Below are positions 26,908 through 35,729 of a DNA stretch of 40,244 nucleotides, piece after piece. The position numbers were made by a program, and so were the translations under genes. The notes beneath the pieces are model-generated. The model saw nothing but the letters and a program-made list of their open reading frames with translations. It had not been told where the DNA came from and ran no database searches. The stretch is from Hydrogenophaga sp. (GTDB taxonomy: Bacteria > Pseudomonadota > Gammaproteobacteria > Burkholderiales > Burkholderiaceae_C). Location of the stretch: the NCBI RefSeq assembly GCF_030158645.1, contig NZ_JAOASO010000103.1, positions 1 through 40,244 on the forward strand, written 5' to 3'. Every line of letters begins with the position of its first letter. Within the stretch, counting starts at the first letter, position 1.

Positions 26908-27648
26908 ATGACCAGCGAATTCCAGCCTCCCTACGTTCCCCTCCACGAGCTTGACGCTTCTCTCAAGACCACGGGCTTCGCGCTGCTCAGTGCCGCCAGC
27001 GTGGCGCAGTGGCTGCCCGCCAGCGTGGCCGAACTGCAGGCCCTGCACGCGGGCTGGGACCACCTGCCGGCCGACGCCTACCTGAAGGACGGTGGGCGCT
27101 ACCGCAGCCGGCGCCACAGCTGCTTCGTGGTCCATGGTGAGCAGGTGCAGCAGTCACCCCACCGTGCGCACTGGCAGCCGCTGGAATACAACGCCCTGCA
27201 CGGTGGCATGCAGCGCTGGTTCGAGCCCATGGAGCCGGCGGTGGTGGCCCAGCCGGCGTGGGGTCGCTTGCTCACGCGCCTGGGCGAAGCGGCCAGCGCC
27301 CTGCGCGGCCCACAGCCGTGGTTTGTGGAAGCCCACCCGTTTCGCATCGACACCACCGACGGCATCGGACGGCCCACACCCGAGGGTGCGCACCGCGACG
27401 GTGTGGACCTGGTGGCGGTGTTCATGGTGGCGCGTCACGGCATCAAGGGCGGCGAGAGCCGCGTGTTCGAAGCCAACGGCCCGGGAGGCCAGCGCTTCAC
27501 GCTGCGCGAGCCTTGGTCGCTGCTGTTGCTGGACGACGCGCGCGTGATCCACGAAAGCACGCCGATCCAGCCGCTGGAGGGCGATGCCCTGGGCTGGCGC
27601 GACACCCTGGTGGTGACCTGCCGCGCCGGGGGTTTTCAGGGCGACTGA
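26908..27648 (+). CDS. 2OG-Fe(II) dioxygenase family protein
   Basis: A 246-residue enzyme of the 2OG-Fe dioxygenase type (the group containing L-isoleucine-like amino-acid hydroxylases). Iron ligands are His162 and Asp164 in GAHRDGVDLVAVFM and His215 in ARVIHESTPI; the 2-oxoglutarate-binding Arg is likely in WRDTLVVTCR near the end. N-terminal GRYRSRRHSCFVV is another family feature. It would hydroxylate a small molecule, possibly a free amino acid; the substrate is not deducible. The last 13 bases overlap the 3' end of the convergent mechanosensitive channel gene. No clear Shine-Dalgarno precedes ATG 26908. Confidence 0.87.
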   Translation: MTSEFQPPYVPLHELDASLKTTGFALLSAASVAQWLPASVAELQALHAGWDHLPADAYLKDGGRYRSRRHSCFVVHGEQVQQSPHRAHWQPLEYNALHGGMQRWFEPMEPAVVAQPAWGRLLTRLGEAASALRGPQPWFVEAHPFRIDTTDGIGRPTPEGAHRDGVDLVAVFMVARHGIKGGESRVFEANGPGGQRFTLREPWSLLLLDDARVIHESTPIQPLEGDALGWRDTLVVTCRAGGFQGD

Positions 27649-29345
27649 GCCGGCGCCGTGGCGGCGCCCGCCGGTGACAGCGGTTCACCTGGCGACGGGG
27701 AGGTCCAAGGGCCCTGCGGCACCACCTGCGGCTCGGGCGGGTCGGACCGGTAGTGCGGCGACATGATCTGCACGCCGTTTTCGTTGAAGACGTCCAGGAT
27801 GTTGGCGTGCAGCTGGTGGAGCGCTTCGGCGCGACGACGAGGCGCGTTCTTGTTGCTTTGCGCGCACAACCGGTACTCCACGTAAAAGTCCGACAGGGCC
27901 GTCTGCACCACGTACGGTCTGGGCTCCGCGGCCACGCCGGGTGTGCGCCCGGCGGCCTCCAGCAGCATGGCATGCACCTGCCGCCAGGGCGTGCTGTAGC
28001 CGATGGTCACACCCGTCTGCAGCATGAACTGCCCGTCTTCCACCAGGCGCGAGAAGTTGCGGATCGGCTGGCTGAAGATCACGCTGTTGGGCAGGCTCAC
28101 CTCTTCGCCCAGGCCGGTGTGCACCTTGGTGGTGAACATCCCCAGGCTGGTCACCGTGCCCTCGGTGTCGCCGATCTTCACGTACTCACCGACGCGCAGC
28201 GAACGTGAATACATGAGGCTCAGACCCGACAGCGCCTGCCCCACCACGCTGGAAGCGCCCAGGGACAACATCAGGCCGGCCATCACCGACAGGGCCTTGA
28301 AGGCTTCGGTGTTGGCGCCCGGCAGATAGGGGTAGGCCATCGCCAGCGCAAACAACCAGATCACGAAGTTGCTCAAACGCCGCGTGGGGGAGGCGGTGTC
28401 CCGGTCGATCCAGGCCAGCGCGATGTCGCCGCTTTCCACCCGGCGCAGGAAGGCCGCGTTGGCCTGCGTCACCATGCGCGCGATCACAAAAATCAGGGCC
28501 GCCACCACCAGGCCGGGCACCGCGGAGGCGATGGCCCCGGCGAACTGGCGCAACAATTCCAGCAGCCACGCGGTCGAGCGTTCGCCCCAGGGCCGTGTCC
28601 AGGCGAACTGGTGCAGCACGAAGGTGACCCATGCGTCGACGATCAGCACCACCAGCGTCCAGGCCACGGCGCCCATCAGCAGCCGGGAGGCCACGCGTGC
28701 GTGTTCGGCGTAGGTGGAGACCAGGGCGGCCGGGGTGCCCGGGGCGGCGGGCGTCAGCAGGGCGTCGCGGACCCGCATGGCCAGCCGACGTCGCAGCCGG
28801 AAGGTGCCGCGCACCAGCAACCAGGCCGCCAGCGTGGCCACGAGCGACAGCGCCAGACCCAGCGCGATCCGGCGTGGATCGCGCACTTCGCCCGCTTCCG
28901 CCACCGCGGTCTCCAACCGCAGCAGCACGTCGCGCGCCTGCGCCTCCAGCGCGGCGTCAGGCCGCGGTGCGTCCGAATCACCGGCCGTGAGGAAAAACAC
29001 CGTGCGGCCGTCGATCTCGAAGCGCACCGAGTCGCCTGTGCTCGTCTGGCTCACCGACCGCGGCCCCGGGGCTGTCAAGGCCGTGGCCAGCGCTGCCTCG
29101 GCCAGGCGCACGCGCTCGACCGGCGTGTCGTTCAGCATGGTGGTCCGGAACGTGGCGATGCGCCGGTTGTGCAGGTACAGGGTGTCGGGAGCCGCTGCGC
29201 TGTCGGCGGTGGCGCCCGGCCGGCTGGCGGGCGCCGGGAGGTCCAGGGACTGGGCGCCCAGCCAGTGAGGCCACAGGGCCACCCACAGGAGCAGCAGGAA
29301 CTGGCACAAGACAGCGCATCGGGCAGCACGTGGTGGGTTGGGCAA
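27636..29345 (-). CDS. MscS-family mechanosensitive channel (complete paralogue)
   Basis: A 569-residue inner-membrane channel. An export signal (FLLLLWVALWPHWLGAQ) and an N-terminal periplasmic domain of about 150 residues precede the membrane helices. The pore and MscS beta domain are clear: LSLGASSVVGQALSGLSLMY, LRVGEYVKIGDTEGTVTSLGMFTTKV and SLPNSVIFSQPIRNFSR, then the full C-terminal alpha-beta domain (ETDVTIGYST-like TGVTIGYSTPWRQVHAMLLEA). The apparent start is a TTG at 29345 with GGGGG upstream; another TTG slightly downstream (MCQFLLLLW) resembles the paralogue's start. It should relieve turgor on osmotic downshock. A closely similar gene lies directly upstream. Confidence 0.9.
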   Translation of the reverse strand: MPNPPRAARCAVLCQFLLLLWVALWPHWLGAQSLDLPAPASRPGATADSAAAPDTLYLHNRRIATFRTTMLNDTPVERVRLAEAALATALTAPGPRSVSQTSTGDSVRFEIDGRTVFFLTAGDSDAPRPDAALEAQARDVLLRLETAVAEAGEVRDPRRIALGLALSLVATLAAWLLVRGTFRLRRRLAMRVRDALLTPAAPGTPAALVSTYAEHARVASRLLMGAVAWTLVVLIVDAWVTFVLHQFAWTRPWGERSTAWLLELLRQFAGAIASAVPGLVVAALIFVIARMVTQANAAFLRRVESGDIALAWIDRDTASPTRRLSNFVIWLFALAMAYPYLPGANTEAFKALSVMAGLMLSLGASSVVGQALSGLSLMYSRSLRVGEYVKIGDTEGTVTSLGMFTTKVHTGLGEEVSLPNSVIFSQPIRNFSRLVEDGQFMLQTGVTIGYSTPWRQVHAMLLEAAGRTPGVAAEPRPYVVQTALSDFYVEYRLCAQSNKNAPRRRAEALHQLHANILDVFNENGVQIMSPHYRSDPPEPQVVPQGPWTSPSPGEPLSPAGAATAPAQSP

Positions 29346-29407
29346 GTGGATCCCCCGAGGTCAGGACGATGCCCGTGAGCTTTCCACATCCGGCCCATGC
29401 CGTCGAG

Positions 29408-29479
29408 TTGAACCCGCGTCGGTTGCCCTGGCCGTTGCGGCCGGGCCACCCCGGGAGAAGCGCCGGTGCACGGGTTCAA
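29408..29479. repeat. Inverted repeat between the two mechanosensitive channel genes
   Basis: TTGAACCCG (29408-29416) and CGGGTTCAA (29471-29479) are perfect 9-base arms; the right arm overlaps the stop codon of the truncated upstream paralogue. The interior contains a second stem, GGCCG-TTG-CGGCC. No T-run follows in the minus direction. Confidence 0.45.
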
Positions 29480-30813
29480 TGCACGACCTTGCCGGACGGT
29501 TCGCTGCGGCCTTCGTTCGCCCCGGGCGGCAGGTGCCGGATCGGCAGCCCGAAAATCAGCTTGTTGGGCAGGCACAGGTCGTCGCCGGCGGGCGTGCGCA
29601 GGCGTGTGGTGAACATGCCCATGGCCACCACCGTGCCTTCGGTGTCGCCGATCTTCACGTGTTGACCCACGCGCAGCGTGCGGGAATACATCAGGCTCAG
29701 ACCCGCCAGCGCCTGTCCCACGGCGCTGGAGGCGCCCAGCGAGAGCATCAGTCCGGTCATGACCGAGAGCGCCTTGAAGGCCTCGGTTTCCGCACCCGGC
29801 AGATAGGGGTAAGCCATGGCCAGGGCGAAGATCCAGAGCACGGCGTCGCCCACGCGGCGCGTGGCCAGCGCCGTGTGGGCGTCCAGCCAGGACAGCCGCC
29901 TGTCACCGCTTTGCACCCGGTGCATGAAGGCAGCGTTGGCCTTGGAGAACATGCGTGCGATCACCACGATGAGTCCGGCCACCACCAGGCCCGGCACCGC
30001 GGCGGCGGTGGCCGTGGCGAAGTGATGCAGCACCTGCAGCATCCAGGTGGAGGACAGCTCGCCCCAGGGCCGCGTCCAGGCAAATTGCAGCAGCACGAAG
30101 CTGGCCCAGGTGTCCACGATCAGCAGCACGATGACCAGGGCAACGGCGTTGGTGACCAGCCGGCAGGCCACGTGGGCGTGTTCGGAAAAGGCGGCCAACA
30201 CGCGTGCGGTGGTGCTGGCCGCAACGGGCCGGTGCAACGCCGCGTGAAGCCAGCGGGCCACCCGAACGCGGATCGTCAGGGTGGCGCTCACGAGCCCACT
30301 GGCCAACAGACTGGCAGCAAGGCAGAGCAGCACATCGACAGCGATGCGCTGGCGATCGCGCAACTCGCGCGCTTCGATCACCGCCTTCTCCAGCCGCTGC
30401 TGCACCTCTTGCGTGGCCAGTCGCAGCGCGGACTCGGGCCGTGCGGTTCCCGCGTCTTCCGCCACCAGAAAAAACACCGTGCGGCCGTTCAACTCAAACC
30501 GCACCGAGTCCGGCGTGGCGCTGTGCGTCACTGTGGGCGGTTCAGCGCCTTGCAGGGCTGCGGTCAATGCGGCGTGGGCCAGCGCCACCCGGTCGCCGGG
30601 CGCGTCGCCGAGCAGCGTGGCGCGAAAGCTGACGATGTGCCGGTTGTGCACGTACAGCGCATTGGGCGGGCGGGCGTGGTGTTGCGCGCCGTGGGGGCGC
30701 GGCGTGAACACGTCCAGCGGTTGGGCGAACGCGATGCCACCGGCCAGCAGGGCGGTCGTCAGCACCGCCCGGCACAGGGCCGGCCAGAAAGAGAAGTTGA
30801 GGAGGCAGCACAA
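29476..30813 (-). CDS. MscS-family mechanosensitive channel lacking its C-terminal domain
   Basis: A 445-residue paralogue of the downstream channel, similar along almost all of its length (shared FAWTRPWGE, IFALAMAYPYLPGA, TEAFKALSVM, LSLGASS, GQAL-GLSLMYSR, KIGDTEGTV). It ends shortly after the beta domain: CLPNKLIFGLPIRH is followed by an unrelated polar tail (PPGANEGRSEPSGKVVH) instead of the roughly 110-residue alpha-beta cage. The start is a TTG at 30813 with GAGG 7 bases upstream, followed by an export signal. The gap to the next gene (130 bases) is too small to hide the missing part, so it was lost rather than frameshifted. Whether it still gates is unknown; it could form mixed channels. 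Confidence 0.87.
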   Translation of the reverse strand: MCCLLNFSFWPALCRAVLTTALLAGGIAFAQPLDVFTPRPHGAQHHARPPNALYVHNRHIVSFRATLLGDAPGDRVALAHAALTAALQGAEPPTVTHSATPDSVRFELNGRTVFFLVAEDAGTARPESALRLATQEVQQRLEKAVIEARELRDRQRIAVDVLLCLAASLLASGLVSATLTIRVRVARWLHAALHRPVAASTTARVLAAFSEHAHVACRLVTNAVALVIVLLIVDTWASFVLLQFAWTRPWGELSSTWMLQVLHHFATATAAAVPGLVVAGLIVVIARMFSKANAAFMHRVQSGDRRLSWLDAHTALATRRVGDAVLWIFALAMAYPYLPGAETEAFKALSVMTGLMLSLGASSAVGQALAGLSLMYSRTLRVGQHVKIGDTEGTVVAMGMFTTRLRTPAGDDLCLPNKLIFGLPIRHLPPGANEGRSEPSGKVVH

Positions 30814-30920
30814 GAGAACACCTCGTCAGGACGGTGCCTGCAAGGTTCGCACCCGCCAACGCGCCGCGCCATCCGGTGCGGGCCGCAGGCGATGGACACG
30901 CGCCCGTGCTCAACAGGACG

Positions 30921-32468
30921 TCAGCGGCGGATCGCGTTCGGGAAATACATCGCCGTGAGGCTGCGGCTGTGCACCGGCGAAAAGTCGTCGCCCACTACCG
31001 TGGCACCGCTGCCGTAGCGGCGCCATTCGCGCACCCAGTGCAGCTGGTCGCACACCTCCACCAGACCCACGGTTTCGCGGTCGCCGATCAGGATGCCGTG
31101 CACGCGCAGCGCCAGCCTTTCTTTGGCATCGCGCAGCAGCGCCAGCGTGCGGTGGGTCACCCCGAACTCGCCGTCGCTCACGATCAACAGGTCGGCCTGA
31201 TGCCACTCGGTGGTCTGCACCAGCTCGATGGCACGTTCCATCGGCGTCTGCACATCGGTGCCGCCGTCAAAGCTCTGACCCATGAGGTCGAGCAGGTGGG
31301 ACAGGCCTTCCGCGTCCATCCCCATGTCGCGCTCCAGCAGCTCGTCGGGCCCGCCAAAGGCCAGCAGGCGGCAGGCGCGTCGGCCCGCGTGCGCGCTGCG
31401 CAGCGCCTGCAGCACGCAGGCCTTGGCCACGTTCTCCGGCGCGCCGCGCATCGAGCCCGAGGTGTCCAGGCACACGATGAGCGGGCCGCGCCCGGCTGGG
31501 GTGTGGGTGTGCCTCCGGGCCTGCAGTTCGGGCTGTGGCAGCGGGCGCTGCGACTGCTCGCGCGCGCGGTCGTCGTAGGTGAGCAGCTGGGCTTCTGCAA
31601 AGCGCGCGCGCCACAACCGGCGCAGCACCGGGTGGGTGAGGTTGAGGCTTTCGCCACCGGTCATGCGCGCCAGCGTGCGCGATCGGCGCACGCCGTCCAC
31701 CGCCGTGGGCTCGGGTCGGCGTTCGTCTTCGTCGGCGGGGTGCCGTGCGGCCGGCATCTGATCGCGCACATGGGGCTGGGTGGTGAGGGCGGGTGGGTGC
31801 CGCGTCTGTTCGCGCCGGCCCACGCCGTCGATGAAGCGCGCGAGCTGCGGCAGGCGCTGCAGCAGTTCTCCGATGCGCCGGGCCTCGCCCCACTCGCGCC
31901 GGCTCAGGTGGCCTTGCAGGTCGTCCCAGCGCAGGTGCGCCAGATCACCCAGCGACTGCAGCAGCGAGAGCACCTCGTCCCAGCCCTGGCGCTGCACGTC
32001 CCAGCTGTCGCGGAATTCACCCCTCATGCGCGCGATGGCCTGCGCGCGTGGCTCGTTGGCCGGCCGGTCGATCAGGCTGTCCAGGTGCCACAGCAGGCTT
32101 TGCATCACCTGGCGCGTGAGCGGCGCGCTGCCCTGGGTGAGGGTGAGCAGTTCCAGCTCCACCAGCAAGGGCCGCAGGGCCTGCGTGGCGGCGGCGTCGC
32201 CGAAATCCTCGGCGGTGTCGGGCAGGGCGCCCGCCAGGAGTGCCTCCATCCAGCGCGCCATGTGAGGCAGGCGAGCGGCTGGGCGGCCACTGCTGCACAC
32301 CACAGCCCAGCGCCAGAGCTCGCGGGGCAGGGTGTCGAGGTGGTGGTAAGGAATTGAAGGGTTGGCGGGCCCTTCGACAGGCTCAGGGTGAACGGCGTTT
32401 GGTGGCGCCCGGTTGGCCAACCCACCCGTTCGAGCCGAGCCTGTCGAAGCCCTCACGGGGATTCCCAC
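30921..32468 (-). CDS. viaA: VWA-domain protein, ViaA-like partner of the AAA+ ATPase
   Basis: A reading frame of 515 residues ending in a von Willebrand A domain with an intact MIDAS: DTSGSMRG near 331-338, the Thr in FDGGTDVQTP and the Asp in LLIVSDGEFG. The N-terminal two-thirds is helical. GPLIVCLDTSGSM, VAKACVLQALR and the FDGGTD spacing resemble E. coli ViaA, which works with RavA in metal-cofactor and respiratory complex maturation. The start is doubtful: the GTG at 32468 overlaps the ATPase stop by 16 bases, but residues 10-33 come from a REP-like repeat. The true start may be a GTG at 32303 or ATG at 32261. Name given by similarity and partner gene. Confidence 0.8.
   Translation of the reverse strand: MGIPVRASTGSARTGGLANRAPPNAVHPEPVEGPANPSIPYHHLDTLPRELWRWAVVCSSGRPAARLPHMARWMEALLAGALPDTAEDFGDAAATQALRPLLVELELLTLTQGSAPLTRQVMQSLLWHLDSLIDRPANEPRAQAIARMRGEFRDSWDVQRQGWDEVLSLLQSLGDLAHLRWDDLQGHLSRREWGEARRIGELLQRLPQLARFIDGVGRREQTRHPPALTTQPHVRDQMPAARHPADEDERRPEPTAVDGVRRSRTLARMTGGESLNLTHPVLRRLWRARFAEAQLLTYDDRAREQSQRPLPQPELQARRHTHTPAGRGPLIVCLDTSGSMRGAPENVAKACVLQALRSAHAGRRACRLLAFGGPDELLERDMGMDAEGLSHLLDLMGQSFDGGTDVQTPMERAIELVQTTEWHQADLLIVSDGEFGVTHRTLALLRDAKERLALRVHGILIGDRETVGLVEVCDQLHWVREWRRYGSGATVVGDDFSPVHSRSLTAMYFPNAIRR
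32368..32452. repeat. REP-like inverted repeat pair at the viaA 5' end
   Basis: Left arm CCCTTCGACAGGCTCAGGG followed by TGAACGG (32369-32395) and right arm CCGTTCGAGCCGAGCCTGTC followed by GAAGCCC (32426-32452) are near-perfect inverted copies about 30 bases apart. The CTTCGACAGGCTC core is the widespread repeat that, when translated, gives the well-known artefact peptide Pro-Glu-Pro-Val-Glu-Gly, seen here as HPEPVEG. It sits between the ATPase stop and the conserved part of the VWA gene. Confidence 0.8.
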
Positions 32469-33850
32469 GTCACCGGCGCGGGACGGTCCACCTTGGTTTC
32501 ATCGACGGGCAGGCCCGCAAAGCCGTTGCGTGTGGTCTGCAGCTGCGCGATCAACGCCGCCACGCTGGTGCAGCGTCCCGTGTGCACCGAGTCGATCTGC
32601 GCCAGCCACGACGGAGGCAGCCAGTCGTGCGCCCGCGCGGGCTCCAGCACGGACTGGGCCATGGTCAGCAGTTCGCTGTGCACCGTGGCCAGGCGGGCGA
32701 GCAAATCATCGGTCTGTGCCACGCGCGCCTCGATGTGCACCGGGCTGTAACGCCGCTGGGCACGTTCGCTGGTGATGCGCACCATCTCGCTCTCGCCCGC
32801 GGTGGGGCCGGCGATCGCCTTGGCCAGGGCCACCTTGCCGGCGCTGTCGTCCTGTGCATCGGCGGGCGCGCGGCGCTCGATGTCGAGCTGTTGCTCGAAC
32901 GCGGTGACCGCCCGCTCCAGACCGTCCAGCGGCAACGGAGCGGTTTGTGCCACGCGGTGCATGAAAAAGTCGGCCCATCCCGGCACGTGGGCAGGGTCGG
33001 CGGCGAGCACAAAGGGCAGCAACCACAGGTCCCAGCTTGCAACCTCCGGGGCGCCGCGGCTGGCGGCCTGCAGCTTGAGCACGTCCACCAGCTGGCGCCA
33101 GCGCCGGTCCGACACCACCTGACCCGTCTGCGCGGCGTGTTGCCGCGCCTGCAGCAGCAGGCCGAGCACGCCTTCTCCCACGCCGGTGTGCGTCGCCCGC
33201 GCCCGCAGGGCGTCCAGCTGGCGGTGGTCGATCAGCGCGTCTTGCGGCGGTGCATGGGCGCTGGCAGCGGTGATTTGCAGCAGCTCGGCAAAGTGGGCGT
33301 CGTCCACCGGCTGCACCGGCACGCGCAGCAGAAAGCGGTCGTAAAACGCGAGCAGGCTCTCATCCTGCGGCTGCTCGTTGCTGGCGCCCACCAGGCACAC
33401 GAGCGGCGCCGGCAGGCGCTGGCTGCCGTTGTCGAACTGGCGCTCGTGCAGCAGGCCCAGCAAGGTGTTGAGGATGGCCGAGTTGGCCTTGAACACCTCG
33501 TCCAGAAACGCCACCTCGGCGCTGGGCAAGTAGCCCTCGGTCAGGCGCTCGTAGCGGTCGTCTTCGAGGGCGCGCAGCGACAGCGGGCCGAAGAGCTCTT
33601 CGGGCACGGTGAAGCGGGTGAGCAAGCGCTCGAAGTAATGCGCGCCGGGCAGCAGACGCTGCAGCCGGCGCGCGAGTTCGCTCTTGGCGGTGCCCGGCGG
33701 ACCGAGCAGCAGCACATGTTCACCGGCCAGCGCGGCCAGCAGCAGCGCACGGGCGGCCACGTCGCGCTGCAGCAGGCCGTGTTCGAGTTCGGCCAGGGCG
33801 GGTGCCCAGGGCCGGGGTGGAGCGAGGGCGTGTTCGGGCATGGCAGACAT
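32453..33850 (-). CDS. ravA: MoxR-type AAA+ ATPase, RavA-like
   Basis: A 465-residue AAA+ ATPase of the MoxR/RavA group. Walker A GPPGTAKS 50-57, Walker B VAFLDE 113-118 followed by VFKANSAILNTLLGLLHER, and sensor/arginine elements in GASNEQPQDESLLAFYDRFLLRV are intact. The C-terminal part is extended as in RavA. With the following VWA gene it reproduces the ravA-viaA order, where the pair acts as a chaperone on respiratory and iron-sulfur enzymes. The name is by similarity. Start at 33850 or the in-frame ATG at 33841; neither has a strong Shine-Dalgarno. It is 15 bases from the thiolase stop. Confidence 0.88.
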   Translation of the reverse strand: MSAMPEHALAPPRPWAPALAELEHGLLQRDVAARALLLAALAGEHVLLLGPPGTAKSELARRLQRLLPGAHYFERLLTRFTVPEELFGPLSLRALEDDRYERLTEGYLPSAEVAFLDEVFKANSAILNTLLGLLHERQFDNGSQRLPAPLVCLVGASNEQPQDESLLAFYDRFLLRVPVQPVDDAHFAELLQITAASAHAPPQDALIDHRQLDALRARATHTGVGEGVLGLLLQARQHAAQTGQVVSDRRWRQLVDVLKLQAASRGAPEVASWDLWLLPFVLAADPAHVPGWADFFMHRVAQTAPLPLDGLERAVTAFEQQLDIERRAPADAQDDSAGKVALAKAIAGPTAGESEMVRITSERAQRRYSPVHIEARVAQTDDLLARLATVHSELLTMAQSVLEPARAHDWLPPSWLAQIDSVHTGRCTSVAALIAQLQTTRNGFAGLPVDETKVDRPAPVTWESP

Positions 33851-33865
33851 TCTGCCGCCCGGCCT

Positions 33866-35050
33866 TCAGATCCGCTCGAAGATCGCTGCAATTCCCTGGC
33901 CGCCGCCAATGCACATCGTCACCAGCGCATAGCGGCCCTGCACGCGGTGCAGCTCGTGGATGGCCTTGACCGTGATCAGCGCGCCGGTGGCGCCGATGGG
34001 GTGGCCCAGCGAAATGCCCGAGCCGTTGGGGTTGACCTTGGCGGGGTCCAGGCCGAGGTCGCGCGTGACGGCGCAGGCCTGGGCGGCAAAGGCCTCGTTG
34101 GCCTCGATCACGTCGAGGTCGTTCACGGTGAGGCCGGCCTTATTCAGCGCGATCTTGGTGGCGGGCACCGGGCCGATGCCCATGTACTTCGGGTCCACGC
34201 CGGCGTGGGCGTAGGCCACCAGGCGCGCCAGTGGCTTGGCGCCGCGCGCCTTGGCGGCGCCGGCTTCCATCAGCACCACGGCGGCTGCGGCGTCGTTCAG
34301 GCCCGAGGCGTTGCCGGCGGTCACAGTGCCGTTTTCCTTCAGGAACACCGGCTTGAGCTTGGCCATGTCGTCCAGCGTGCAGTCGGCGCGGAAGTGCTCG
34401 TCGGTGGCCCAGGACACGTCGCCTTTTCGGCTCTTGAGCACCACCGGCACGATCTGGTCCTTGAAGCGACCCTCAGCGGTGGCGCGCTGTGCGCGGTTGT
34501 GGCTTTCCACGGCCAGCTTGTCCTGGTCTTCGCGGGTGATGCCCCACTTGGCGGCGATGTTCTCGGCCGTCACGCCCATGTGGATGGTGTGGAAGGGGTC
34601 GTGCAGCGCGCCGACCATCATGTCGACCATCTTGGTGTCGCCCATGCGGGCACCCCAACGCATGTTGAGGCTGGCAAAGGGTGCGCGGCTCATGTTTTCC
34701 GCACCGCCGCCGATGGCCACGTCGGTGTCGCCCAGCAGGATGCTCTGCGATGCCGACACGATGGCCTGCAGGCCCGAACCGCAGAGTCGGTTGACGTTGA
34801 ACGCGGGCGTGCCCTCGGCGCAGCCGCCGTTGATGGCGGCCACGCGCGAGAGGTACATGTCCTTGGGTTCGGTGTTGACCACGTGGCCAAACACCACGTG
34901 CCCCACGTCCTGGCCGTCCACACCGGCGCGGGCCAGCGATTCGCGCACGACCAGCGCGCCGAGCTCGGTGGGGGCCTGGTCTTTCAGGCTGCCGCCGAAG
35001 GTGCCAATGGCGGTGCGCACGGCGCTGACAACAACAACTTCTCTGCTCAT
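33866..35050 (-). CDS. bktB: Beta-ketothiolase BktB
   Basis: A 394-residue thiolase, the same length as Cupriavidus necator BktB and similar along its whole length. Catalytic residues fall at the positions of that enzyme: Cys90 in NRLCGSGLQAI, His350 in LGHPIGATGA and Cys380 in TMCIGGGQGI. It condenses or cleaves acyl-CoAs of short chain length, including C5 units, so it can serve PHA precursor supply or beta-oxidation. ATG 35050 was preferred over one 30 bases upstream because AGGAG sits at normal spacing. No phaB or phaC genes are adjacent, so the pathway is open. The gene is followed by ravA at 15 bases. Confidence 0.93.
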   Translation of the reverse strand: MSREVVVVSAVRTAIGTFGGSLKDQAPTELGALVVRESLARAGVDGQDVGHVVFGHVVNTEPKDMYLSRVAAINGGCAEGTPAFNVNRLCGSGLQAIVSASQSILLGDTDVAIGGGAENMSRAPFASLNMRWGARMGDTKMVDMMVGALHDPFHTIHMGVTAENIAAKWGITREDQDKLAVESHNRAQRATAEGRFKDQIVPVVLKSRKGDVSWATDEHFRADCTLDDMAKLKPVFLKENGTVTAGNASGLNDAAAAVVLMEAGAAKARGAKPLARLVAYAHAGVDPKYMGIGPVPATKIALNKAGLTVNDLDVIEANEAFAAQACAVTRDLGLDPAKVNPNGSGISLGHPIGATGALITVKAIHELHRVQGRYALVTMCIGGGQGIAAIFERI

Positions 35051-35126
35051 GGGAGGTCTCCTCGTGGTTGGGGGGGTCACTATCGTAGCCTCGTGGCCCC
35101 ACCGACAACTGTGACCGGTATCGGCG

Positions 35127-35705
35127 TCAGAAGGTCTGGCGGGCCAACACGCGCAAGCGCCCGGGATCCCCGCCTGCGGCCGGCGTGGGGCGGGTGACGA
35201 GAATTTCGCCCATCGCCAGGTACTCGCCGGTGAGCGCGGTCACGTTCACCTGGTGCGTCACCAGCATGAGATTGCGCGGCGCCCTCCAGCCCTGCACGTC
35301 GCGCAACACGTCCTGGCTCTGGTCCGGGCCACCGCTGCTGCCGAAGAACGAGTTGAGCGGCGTCCACACGGTGTTCTGGCCAAAGGCGAGCAGGGCGGTG
35401 TCGACACAGCGGCACCAGGCGCTGGAGCGCACCTGGTCGAGCTGGACACGCTCGCGTGTGAAAGCCGCTCCCACACGCCGGGCCTGCTGGCGGCCGGCTT
35501 CGCTCAGATTGCGCTGTGTGCTGCACTGGCCGAGCGTGAAGTTGGGTGGGTCGCCCACACCCGGTTCGGTTTGTGCATGGCGCATGAGCACCACGCAGCC
35601 GCCTTCGCGCAGCAGGTCCCAGAAGCCCGGGGTCTGGGCGCGGGTGGGCAGGGCGATGGCACCCAGGCTCAAGGTGGTGGACAGGGCAAATTCGCGTCGG
35701 TTCAT
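35127..35705 (-). CDS. Exported histidine phosphatase family protein
   Basis: A 192-residue protein of the histidine phosphatase superfamily. An N-terminal twin-arginine-like leader (MNRREFALSTTLSLGAIALP) suggests export. The catalytic arginine-histidine pair is Arg42-His43 in VVLMRHAQTEPG, in the SixA-like RHA form rather than RHG. The second histidine is in MLVTHQVNVTALTG, with the RSSAWCRCVDTAL arginine segment between. Small exported members of this family are sometimes annotated as phosphoglycerate mutase-like; the substrate is unknown. It ends 76 bases from the bktB start and shares its strand, possibly in one transcript. Confidence 0.88.
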   Translation of the reverse strand: MNRREFALSTTLSLGAIALPTRAQTPGFWDLLREGGCVVLMRHAQTEPGVGDPPNFTLGQCSTQRNLSEAGRQQARRVGAAFTRERVQLDQVRSSAWCRCVDTALLAFGQNTVWTPLNSFFGSSGGPDQSQDVLRDVQGWRAPRNLMLVTHQVNVTALTGEYLAMGEILVTRPTPAAGGDPGRLRVLARQTF

Positions 35706-35729
35706 GGGTTGTTCCGGTTGAACAAGGAC

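Noticed and set aside
32240..35197. A 985-codon open frame on the plus strand
   Set aside because: It lies opposite ravA, bktB and the start of the VWA gene, all with intact motifs. Its translation is His/Val/Gln-rich with no domains, which is typical of the shadow strand in GC-rich DNA.
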